From the NCBI GenBank assembly GCA_021805955.1, contig JAJZDO010000219.1:1-5391 (forward strand): 5,391 nucleotides of DNA. The letters are read 5' to 3'. This stretch comes from Acidobacteriota bacterium. GTDB taxonomy: Bacteria > Acidobacteriota > Terriglobia > Terriglobales > Acidobacteriaceae. Below the pieces are notes generated by a model. The model had not been told where the DNA came from, made no database searches, and saw only the letters and a list, made by a program, of their open reading frames with translations. This document shows positions 1-5,129 of this stretch, piece after piece. The position numbers and the translations under genes are program-made. Within the stretch, counting starts at the first letter, position 1. Every line of letters starts with the position of its first letter.

Positions 1-970
1 GCAGCACGCAACCAGCGGTGTCTCCGGCGTGCTTCCGAAGTTTCTGGATGCACAGGAAGAGACGACACAAAAACCAACTGCCACTCGCCGACGACTCGGA
101 CAGCACCAGAAAGCCACTTTGTTGACTCGCCGACACATCATCAAAGGCTCTTCCGGCAGACTTCCATTTGCGGCGCTGAATGAATACCTGTGCATGCAGG
201 TATTGGGCAAGGTGCTTACCTGCGCGGAGACAGAAGTCTCGCGTGACGGCAATGCTCTTGTTGTCCATCGCTTTGACGTGAACAATGAAGGACAGCCACT
301 GTGCGGGATGGAAGATTTCTGCGCTCTGCTCGGCCTTCGTCCTGCGCAGAAATATGAGACCACATGGGAACGAATCGCGCGTGCCGTCCGCGATCACGTC
401 CCCGGCAATCGCCAGTACGAAACCTTCCAGCGCCTGGCGGCAATCCTGCTGTTGACGCATGCGCTGCGCAATGCGGACTGTCATGCGAAGAATGTCGCTC
501 TGCTGTACACATCACGAGCGGATGTGCAGCTTTCGCCCGCCTACGACTTCCTTACCACGAGCGTGTACGCTGGCTATCAAAACAACCCTCCGGGGATTTC
601 GTTCGGCGGCAAGAAGACGTGGGCACCGGGGAAGAACCTGTCGAAGTTCATCGCCGCAACCTTCGGCATACCCCTGCGAGAGCAATCCGAAATGGTCGAG
701 CGCATCAGCGATTCAGTCGCGGATGTTGTTCCGGCTGTCCGAAACAAAATGTCAGATATTCCGGGGTTCAAGGACATCGGCAAACGGATGCTGCTCGCGT
801 GGCAAGAGGGTATAAACGGCTTGCGAGATCGGCGTGTGTATTCCGTTGGAGCTTGGCCAGCGGGCAAAGTCTTCGACGGAATCTCCGATGTGCCACCGCT
901 CCAATCACCGCGATCAGTGGTAGGACGTTCTCCCTTGCTCGGTACTCGATCAAGTTCGCCACGGAAGTAG
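1..970 (+). CDS. hipA: HipA-family type II toxin (Ser/Thr kinase), 5'-truncated by window edge
   Basis: HipA toxins are kinases with a PI3/4-kinase-like fold. The E. coli protein phosphorylates glutamyl-tRNA synthetase and is neutralised by the DNA-binding antitoxin HipB. The reading frame is open to the left edge, and the upstream codons read TSGVSGVLPKF, which matches the conserved SGxxxK segment of the family. The GTG at 29 is therefore internal and not the start. Seen in order: the P-A-x-NE helix (LPFAALNEYL), ALVVHRFD (HipA ERFD-type motif), the catalytic loop RNADCHAKN (Asp at 476-478, Asn at 491-493), and the metal-binding SPAYDFLT (Asp at 545-547). All key kinase residues are present, so the visible part looks intact. 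Family members are usually about 400-440 aa and roughly 320 are visible. The last 45-50 residues (from about 825) are Pro/Ser/Arg-rich and match no part of HipA that I recognise. They may be read-through into foreign DNA. No hipB is visible; it would lie upstream. Confidence 0.88.
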   Translation, partial: QHATSGVSGVLPKFLDAQEETTQKPTATRRRLGQHQKATLLTRRHIIKGSSGRLPFAALNEYLCMQVLGKVLTCAETEVSRDGNALVVHRFDVNNEGQPLCGMEDFCALLGLRPAQKYETTWERIARAVRDHVPGNRQYETFQRLAAILLLTHALRNADCHAKNVALLYTSRADVQLSPAYDFLTTSVYAGYQNNPPGISFGGKKTWAPGKNLSKFIAATFGIPLREQSEMVERISDSVADVVPAVRNKMSDIPGFKDIGKRMLLAWQEGINGLRDRRVYSVGAWPAGKVFDGISDVPPLQSPRSVVGRSPLLGTRSSSPRK

Positions 971-1094
971 CCCTGATCGCCTCCTCCTCAAACCGTGTTG
1001 CTCAAAATCCCCAGCTACCAGATGGAGCAGGCTCAGAAAGATCGAAATCAAGCTACGGTCCCCGGAGAACCGGCCGGGGCTGGCAGCGCCACTG

Positions 1095-1159
1095 GCTGAT
1101 GCTGGCTGGCCCTCCGCTTCGCGCCTTCGGGGCTACGCTACGGCCCAGCCAGCATCAGC
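1095..1159. repeat. Inverted repeat with perfect 15-bp arms
   Basis: The arm GCTGATGCTGGCTGG (1095-1109) is exactly complementary to 1145-1159, with a 35-nt GC-rich spacer. Neither side has a T-run, so it is not a textbook intrinsic terminator for hipA. It resembles the long-loop palindromic intergenic repeats found in many GC-rich genomes. Whether it is repeated elsewhere in this genome cannot be seen from the window. Confidence 0.8.
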
Positions 1160-1187
1160 GGCACAGACAGAAGGAGAAAGCAGTTTA

Positions 1188-1216
1188 AACGACAATCGGG
1201 AATTTTGATTGTCGTT
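1188..1216. repeat. Perfect 10-bp hairpin with a 9-nt loop
   Basis: AACGACAATC (1188-1197) pairs exactly with GATTGTCGTT (1207-1216). The loop reads GGGAATTTT. No U-tract follows on either strand. The hairpin lies just beyond the point where the minus-strand IS3 orfA homology stops, so it may be part of an element end or of the DNA that replaced the rest of that element. Confidence 0.75.
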
Positions 1217-1251
1217 GACCGGGAAAACAGGTTGACGTCAGACAACGGGTG

Positions 1252-1335
1252 CGTCTTTCCGTTCGCAACCGCTACTTCAATCTGCCGCAGAATATTCACA
1301 ATCTGCTCAGGTGTGTGCCTCCTTGCCTTGCCCAT
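1252..1335 (-). pseudogene. IS3-family transposase OrfA, N-terminal remnant
   Basis: On the minus strand the start codon at 1335 opens GKARRHTPEQIVNILRQIEV followed by AVANGKT. This is the classic beginning of IS3-family OrfA, the helix-turn-helix subunit that binds the element's ends (consensus roughly K-R-x-x-x-E-Q-I-x-x-x-L-R-x-x-E). Family similarity covers about 28 residues. The frame then runs on as unrelated sequence to a TAG at 1138-1140, whereas an intact OrfA is about 90-100 aa. The ribosome binding site is still present. The fragment points away from the orfB remnant at 1792-2638, so the two are not simply halves of one collinear element. They could come from different copies or be separated by an inversion. 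Confidence 0.82.
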
Positions 1336-1341
1336 TCATTG

Positions 1342-1346
1342 CTCCT
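1342..1346 (-). promoter_or_regulatory. Ribosome binding site of the orfA remnant
   Basis: AGGAG on the minus strand lies 6 nt before the ATG at 1335. It supports that start over the out-of-frame ATG at 1339, which would be too close. Confidence 0.6.
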
Positions 1347-1350
1347 TCCA

Positions 1351-1377
1351 TACCAGTTTGTCTCACTCCCACTGGTA
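1351..1377. repeat. 7-bp inverted repeat upstream of the orfA remnant
   Basis: TACCAGT (1351-1357) pairs with ACTGGTA (1371-1377) across 13 nt. It sits between the orfA ribosome binding site and the neighbouring transposase tail, where the terminal region of the IS would be expected. On the minus strand an IS3-like 5'-TG could lie at 1379-1378. The element end is inferred and not proven. Confidence 0.35.
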
Positions 1378-1389
1378 CAGAATTCGCCG

Positions 1390-1521
1390 GGCAGACCAAA
1401 GTTGCGAGGCCTGGAAAAAGTAGACTGGCTGTTCGTCTTCAGCTGCGCGGCGCGCAACCTGATCCGGCTGCCGCGACTGATGGCGCAACCACCGGCAACG
1501 CTCAGGGAGAAGTGTGCCTGA
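1390..1521 (+). pseudogene. DDE transposase, C-terminal remnant (IS4/IS5-like superfamily)
   Basis: The plus-strand frame reads GRPKLRGLEKVDWLFVFSCA and continues ARNLIRLPRL to a TGA at 1519-1521. It resembles the end of many IS5/IS1182-type DDE transposases, which finish with a pattern like RGLxKVxWxFxxxxAAYNLxRxxxL. Only about 43 codons remain, and the catalytic core that should precede them is absent because the sequence upstream is the oppositely oriented IS3 orfA remnant. It therefore looks like the tail of a second element, broken by or joined to the IS3 sequence near 1380-1390. The exact IS family is uncertain because only the tail can be compared. Confidence 0.6.
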
Positions 1522-1721
1522 ACCACGGTTGCGACACGGAACCAGCAGCGGCCACAAGGTCATCGATCGTATTGTGTTGTAAATAGATAGGATGGACGAT
1601 CTAGGACGCATATCGGAGTCAGATTACCCCCTGGGGGAAGACTGATAGTTTTGTCCGCGGAAAACAGATTTTGTGGTTTGGCCGGACCCCTGGGGGCATT
1701 TCTTCGATTGCCGTCTGAGCT
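1522..1721. other. Non-coding junction between transposase tail and dnaE2 sliver
   Basis: No gene is recognisable here. The notable content is a pair of GC palindromes (1627-1637 and 1687-1696) that bracket a spacer containing the 8-bp palindrome TCCGCGGA (1654-1661). The GTG-initiated plus-strand frame entering at 1651 has no family features until the orfB similarity begins at 1792. Confidence 0.55.
1627..1696. repeat. Paired CCCC(C)TGGGGG palindromes
   Basis: CCCCCTGGGGG (1627-1637) and CCCCTGGGGG (1687-1696) bracket about 50 nt. Each copy is nearly self-complementary, so they act as direct and inverted repeats at once. Both are preceded by A and sit beside the dnaE2 fragment boundary. They could be the termini of a small repeat element, but no target duplication is identifiable. 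Confidence 0.55.
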
Positions 1722-1790
1722 GCCGAGGCCGAGCAGATCAACCTTGATGATCCCGAGATCGGCCCAGTCCTCCTTGTCCCACTGGATGAC
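1722..1790 (-). pseudogene. dnaE2: Error-prone DNA polymerase III alpha subunit DnaE2, internal sliver
   Basis: Read on the minus strand, these 23 codons give VIQWDKEDWADLGIIKVDLL followed by GLG. This matches the conserved C-family polymerase core segment of DnaE2 (consensus like VxQWDKDDxADLGIxKxDLLGLG), which acts in translesion, mutagenic DNA synthesis. An intact DnaE2 exceeds 1,000 aa, so this is a tiny displaced piece. Similarity ends abruptly after GLG, where methionines and VLE-type residues would normally follow. On the other side it ends one base before the oppositely oriented orfB similarity. The stretch lies antisense inside the orfB-containing open frame, so it explains that frame's otherwise meaningless N-terminus. 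Recognition is from a short motif, hence moderate confidence. Confidence 0.65.
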
Positions 1791-1791
1791 C

Positions 1792-2638
1792 GGTATTCAG
1801 GCGCGCGGCAAGCGCAGGTTTCGCGTCACGACCACCGACAGCAGGCACACGTTGCCGATTGCGCCGAACCTGCTGGATCGCCACTTCACCGTCGAGAAGC
1901 CGAACATGGCCTGGACGGGGGATGTGACCTACATTGCCACGGACGAGGGATGGCTGTATCTGGCGGTGGTGATCGATCTATTCAGCCGCCGCATCGTGGG
2001 CTGGTCGATGAAGACAACCATCGACCGCCCGCTGGTCATCGATGTCCTGGAGATGGCCTGCATGCAACGCAGACCGGAGCCAGGAAAGGCGATCTTTCAC
2101 AGTGACCGGGGAAGCGTGTATGCCTCGGAGGATTACCGTGAAGTCATGAAGATGTACGGTCTGGTCGCATCGATGAGTCGAAAGGCCAATTGCTGGGACA
2201 CTCAGTTTAATATTCTTCTCGAACGCCGACGCGATCTGACCCGTGCTGGGGATTGGCCAAGCTGCCTTTGCGTTGACCTGTCGATTGTGTTCAGCGTTCT
2301 CTCCAGCATGTCAGACCTGGACGCAGTGACCTAATAGGAGCTTTGTTCTGCACCGTGAGTGTCCTGTCCTGCGAGTTGGCCTGGCAAAACCACACTCGAA
2401 AGGAGTCGCATGCAACATCTGACGTCATTCTTGGTGTCAATGCCGTAACCGAGACGTTGTTCGGTTCGCTGAAAGTGGAACGATTGCATGGCGAGACGTT
2501 CCTCTCCGTGCGAGCTGCCAAAGATGCAGTCATCCGCTGGGTTCTTTGGTATAACCAGGAACGGTTGCACTCGACGATCGGCTACCGAGCCCCGTCGAGT
2601 TCGAACATGCCTGGCAGTTGCAACGTGAAGCCGCTTGA
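1792..2638 (+). pseudogene. IS3-family transposase OrfB (rve/DDE integrase), disrupted
   Basis: OrfB carries the DDE catalytic core that moves IS3 elements by copy-out/paste-in. Similarity starts at GIQARGKRRF (1792), continues through LPIAPNLLDRHF, WTGDVTYI (first Asp 1921-1923), GWLYLAVVIDLFSRRIVGWS and FHSDRGSVYAS (second Asp 2104-2106) to SRKANCWD (2199). It then breaks, and resumes exactly at NAVTETLFGSLKVERLHG from 2439 (catalytic Glu 2451-2453), then WYNQERLHSTIGYRAP. A 1-nt loss near 2593 shifts the frame. Restoring it gives VEFEHAWQLQREAA and a TGA at 2636-2638, the expected family ending. All three acidic residues survive, but the 5' part (about 80-100 codons including the HTH_21-like region) is missing, a 239-bp insert splits the core, and the tail is frameshifted. 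It cannot make active transposase. Confidence 0.93.
2200..2438. mobile_element. 239-bp foreign segment inserted in orfB
   Basis: Removing 2200-2438 restores an uninterrupted CWDNAVTE reading across the junction, so these bases are an insertion. Their length is not a multiple of three. The ends can slide by the shared dinucleotide CA, which could be a 2-bp duplication. Just across the junctions GACAC (2197-2201) faces GTGTC (2434-2438), a 5-bp inverted repeat. I recognise no protein in any of the six frames. Near its right end is AAAGGAG (2399-2405) followed 4 nt later by an ATG (2410), which resembles a gene start cut off by the junction. It may be a miniature element or a scrap of another insertion. 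Confidence 0.7.
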
Positions 2639-2642
2639 AAGC

Positions 2643-2697
2643 AGGTTGTGGAAGTATGGAAATCGCAAACCACGCGATTCCCACACTCCCACAACCT
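2643..2697 (-). repeat. Hairpin with 24-bp arms after orfB
   Basis: Arm 2643-2666 pairs with 2674-2697 around a 7-nt loop (AAACCAC). Of 24 positions, 21 are Watson-Crick. The other three (2652, 2656, 2660) are A opposite C on the plus strand, which become G-U pairs if the minus strand is transcribed. The stem is therefore fully paired as minus-strand RNA. No T-run follows on either side. It begins 5 nt past the orfB stop, so it may be the end structure of the IS or an independent palindromic repeat. Confidence 0.8.
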
Positions 2698-2785
2698 CGA
2701 CGACTACGGGTTTATACCCTCAACCCCAGCGCATATGGGGTACGCATCCTGAGGGCAAGGTCAGTTAGCTAAATTTCTGCTCCCT

Positions 2786-2962
2786 CCTATTCCGCGCGGC
2801 TACTCGTCGGCCTACTGCGACAAGATTCTCGGCGGCAACTTCCTGCGCGTTTTTCGCGAGATTGAGCAGGTAAGCCACCAGCTTCAGGCGCGGGCCGGAC
2901 AATCGCAGACGCGTCCGCGCATCACCGTCATGCAGCCTCACTCCACCGCCCCCGCGCGCTGA
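2786..2962 (+). pseudogene. Membrane dipeptidase (peptidase M19), C-terminal remnant
   Basis: The frame reads PRGYSSAYCDKILGGNFLRV followed by FREIEQVSHQL and ends at a TGA (2960-2962). GYSxxxxxKILGGNFLRVxRxxE is the hallmark last helix of M19 zinc dipeptidases (renal dipeptidase family), which cleave dipeptides. The usual enzyme is about 350-430 aa. Here only about 58 codons remain, with none of the metal-binding His/Asp/Glu residues and no start codon or ribosome binding site. The in-frame sequence upstream (from 2753) is unrelated relic DNA. The gene was probably beheaded by the insertion events to its left. It ends 15 bp from the stop of the convergent acetylesterase gene, with no terminator-like structure between them. 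Confidence 0.78.
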
Positions 2963-2977
2963 TTCGCACGAACAAGC

Positions 2978-4984
2978 TCAGTATGGGCGCACGTTCTGGG
3001 TCAGTTCGAGCCAGTTGTCGGTGCGGAACGGGACGGCTGGTAAACCAGCGCCGTTATAGAGCGTTGCGCGAGGATTCGACTGCCAGGCATAGCGCGCGGC
3101 GACCGGATGGGGAACTTCGGGCGAAGTGAGCACGATGGCCTTCCCTTCGATTCTTGCGTCGGCCCAGTACCAATTCTGGTCGGATCCAGCGAGGCTGAAC
3201 TCCTCTGCCTTGCCGCCCTTCGCGACCAGCCCTCCATCGGTGTGCGCGAAATATATTTTCACCTTACTCCCGACGACTTTCATCCGCGCGTAGGTTGGTC
3301 CCTGATCGACGACTTTCTTGTGGTAGTAACCAGCCAGCGCGCAGCGCGCCAGACGGTCGCCCACCGGCGCTTTGTCCTTCGCATGGATGTTATCCGCATC
3401 GCCAGTATCGATGGTGACGGCGAGGCAGGTGTTGGGCACCGTTGCCGCTGTGATGGCCTGCGATTCGCGCGTCTCCGTCCACTGGTCGCCAGAGACCGGT
3501 GTCGCGCTGCGCGGCTTGAAGCCGGGCAGGCTCACAATGTAAAACGGAAAATCTCCTTGAGCAAAAAGCTGCCGCCAGTCGGCAATCATCACCGGCAACA
3601 GGCGACGATAGGCGTAGCCACGTTCGGAGTTCTGCTCGCCCTGATACCAGATGGCTCCGGCCAGCGAAAGCGGAGCAAGCGGGCGCAGCATCCCCTCGTA
3701 GAGCACCGACGGCATCACCGGCCAGTTCTCAAAGGCAAGCGGCAGAGGCTGCGGTGGTCGCGCGTCCACGCTGAGTTTGCCCATCCATGCGCCAGCAAGC
3801 GGAATGGAGCTTTTATCGCCGAGAACCAGATGCAGCTCCTCGGGTTTTGCCAGAAATCCGCCATCCGGCCTGGTTTTGAAGACGCGAATCGCAATCAGAT
3901 TCCTGCCCGCGTGCAACACTCCGGGGCGAATTGGATAGACGCGCGGATTCTCCACCCAGGCGCTAGCGCCCACCATCTGCCCGTTGATGTAGGCCGTGTC
4001 CATGCGTTCGATGGAGCCGAGAAAGATTGCAGCGCGCCCGGCTGGCAAAGGATCAGGCAGCGTGATCTCCCGGCGAAACCAGGCGACGGCAGCCGTCGAG
4101 GGAACGCCGAGTTCGGCGAATCCACCGGGGACGTTGACCTTGGTCCACGCGGAGTCGTCCAGAGTGGAAGATTCCCAGTGCTCCTTCTGTCCCACGTCAT
4201 ATTGGTCGTACCAGTGCAGGATGTAGTTGCCGTACTCGGCCGCGTTCTCGGCCTGTAGTTTTGCAAGCTCCGCGAGCGGCACATCAAAGTCGTGCATCCG
4301 TGAGAGCGCAGCCGCGCTGGTCCAGGATTCGGCAGGAGTGCCGCCGACAGCGTCGACCACCAGGCCAATCGGAACGTGCACTCTGCGCCGCAGGTCACGC
4401 GCGAAAAAGTAAGCTACGGCAGACATCCACATCGCACTCTGCGGAGTCACCGCCTGCCATGTACCCTGCACGATGTTCACCGGATGATAGGCCGTCTTCG
4501 GCATCACGTTGAAGAAGCGAATCTGCGGATCATTCGCTGCCGCAATCTCCGCGTCGCTGTTGTTGACCATGCGTAGCGGCAGTTGCATATTCGATTGACC
4601 GCCGCAGAGCCAGACATCGCCCACCAGCACGTCTTTCAGTTCCACGGTTTGTTTTGCATCGGCGATCTCGACCGTATACGGCCCGCCCGTGGCAGGCGGC
4701 TCAATCGAAACCTGCCAGCGATGGTCCGCGCCTGCGACCGCGCTGGCCGTGTTTCCTGCGATGGTCACATGAACTGTGTCGCCAGGCTCTGACCATCCCC
4801 AGATCGCGTCGGGCTTGCCGCGCTGCAGCACCATGCCATCGCCAAAGATCGTGCTCACGAATGGCTGCGCGTGCGGATCGACAGGCTTCATGCGGAAGAT
4901 TCCAGGTGTCGGTTGCGCCATCGCTGCTACTGCGCAGAGTGTGCCCGTTCCCAGGACTGCCGCCGCGAACAACTTTCGTTTCAT
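2978..4984 (-). CDS. Secreted sialate O-acetylesterase family protein (SASA/SGNH hydrolase)
   Basis: Family members remove O-acetyl groups from sialic acids or, in plant-degrading bacteria, from acetylated polysaccharides. From the ATG at 4984 it is 668 aa. Residues 1-23 form a signal peptide (KRK, hydrophobic core, AMA cut before QPTPG), so it is exported. Landmarks: FGDGMVLQR near 46-55, the nucleophile motif GQSNM (Ser131), GGTPAESW (214-221), an inserted galactose-binding/GH2-N-like beta-sandwich (about 269-371, with WESSTLDDSAW and AWFRREI), WYQGEQN (446-452), and DADNIHAKDKAPVGDRLA with catalytic Asp531 and His534. The catalytic set is complete and the length is typical. The start rests on GAGG at 4994-4997, 9 nt upstream. 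The ATG at 4990 is only 3 nt away, and the longer frame to 5152 lacks a signal-peptide start. The substrate cannot be fixed from sequence. The hydrolase upstream suggests polysaccharide deacylation. Confidence 0.94.
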   Translation of the reverse strand: MKRKLFAAAVLGTGTLCAVAAMAQPTPGIFRMKPVDPHAQPFVSTIFGDGMVLQRGKPDAIWGWSEPGDTVHVTIAGNTASAVAGADHRWQVSIEPPATGGPYTVEIADAKQTVELKDVLVGDVWLCGGQSNMQLPLRMVNNSDAEIAAANDPQIRFFNVMPKTAYHPVNIVQGTWQAVTPQSAMWMSAVAYFFARDLRRRVHVPIGLVVDAVGGTPAESWTSAAALSRMHDFDVPLAELAKLQAENAAEYGNYILHWYDQYDVGQKEHWESSTLDDSAWTKVNVPGGFAELGVPSTAAVAWFRREITLPDPLPAGRAAIFLGSIERMDTAYINGQMVGASAWVENPRVYPIRPGVLHAGRNLIAIRVFKTRPDGGFLAKPEELHLVLGDKSSIPLAGAWMGKLSVDARPPQPLPLAFENWPVMPSVLYEGMLRPLAPLSLAGAIWYQGEQNSERGYAYRRLLPVMIADWRQLFAQGDFPFYIVSLPGFKPRSATPVSGDQWTETRESQAITAATVPNTCLAVTIDTGDADNIHAKDKAPVGDRLARCALAGYYHKKVVDQGPTYARMKVVGSKVKIYFAHTDGGLVAKGGKAEEFSLAGSDQNWYWADARIEGKAIVLTSPEVPHPVAARYAWQSNPRATLYNGAGLPAVPFRTDNWLELTQNVRPY

Positions 4985-4993
4985 CCTCATTTG

Positions 4994-4997
4994 CCTC
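4994..4997 (-). promoter_or_regulatory. Ribosome binding site of the acetylesterase gene
   Basis: GAGG on the minus strand lies 9 nt before the ATG at 4984 and 3 nt before the ATG at 4990. The spacing favours the downstream start. The short ATGAGGATG arrangement leaves both possible. Confidence 0.55.
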
Positions 4998-5077
4998 AAT
5001 CGCTCGTATGGTCGTGTTGTGCGAATCGCAAGTTTGACTCGTTTGATTTTCGGATAGTTCTGCTTGGCACCATCCGA

Positions 5078-5108
5078 GCCGCAGAGCAGCATTGTCCTGC
5101 TCTGCGGC
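5078..5108 (-). terminator. Perfect 12-bp hairpin between the two minus-strand esterase genes
   Basis: GCCGCAGAGCAG (5078-5089) pairs exactly with CTGCTCTGCGGC (5097-5108) around a 7-nt loop. It begins 21 nt beyond the stop of the upstream hydrolase and about 90 nt before the acetylesterase start. No U-tract follows, so it is a weak candidate for an intrinsic terminator. It could equally be an intercistronic stabilising stem or a factor-dependent site. Confidence 0.5.
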
Positions 5109-5129
5109 GAATGATTCCGCGTTGCAGCC

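Larger units (their letters stand above)
971..1251. other. Non-coding spacer between hipA and the insertion-sequence relics
   Basis: I see no credible gene on either strand here. The stretch holds a short GC-rich stem (1060-1065 with 1074-1079), a large inverted repeat at 1095-1159 and a compact hairpin at 1188-1216. Open frames crossing it have no recognisable motif and are antisense or out-of-frame extensions of neighbouring sequence. Confidence 0.6.
1252..2762. mobile_element. Cluster of decayed insertion-sequence fragments
   Basis: The zone combines an IS3 orfA start (-), a second transposase tail (+), a dnaE2 sliver (-) and a broken IS3 orfB (+) followed by a hairpin. It lies between a toxin gene and the severed end of a dipeptidase gene. 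No pair of terminal inverted repeats or flanking target duplication delimits an intact element, so the outer limits are approximate. The zone is probably the product of several insertions and deletions. Confidence 0.7.

Noticed and set aside
1060..1079. 6-bp GC stem CCCCGG/CCGGGG after hipA as a terminator
   Set aside because: It is short, has no T-run and is typical of random GC-rich sequence.
364..1188. 274-codon open frame on the plus strand
   Set aside because: It overlaps hipA out of frame, has no family motifs, and continues through the inverted repeat at 1095-1159. It looks like a composition-driven shadow.
1364..2692. Shared 9-mer CACTCCCAC at 1364-1372 and 2684-2692 as possible matching IS ends
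   Set aside because: Many 9-bp matches are expected by chance in a window this size, and the copies lie on the same strand rather than giving a clean terminal inverted repeat with 5'-TG ends.
3107..4258. 383-codon open frame on the plus strand
   Set aside because: It lies wholly antisense to the acetylesterase gene, whose catalytic motifs are clear. Its translation is Arg/Ala-rich with no recognisable motif, as expected for a shadow frame in GC-rich DNA.
4934..4984. Lipoprotein signal in the acetylesterase leader (Cys near residue 17)
   Set aside because: The residues before the Cys (GTL) do not fit a lipobox, and a standard AMA cleavage site follows, so ordinary export is more likely.
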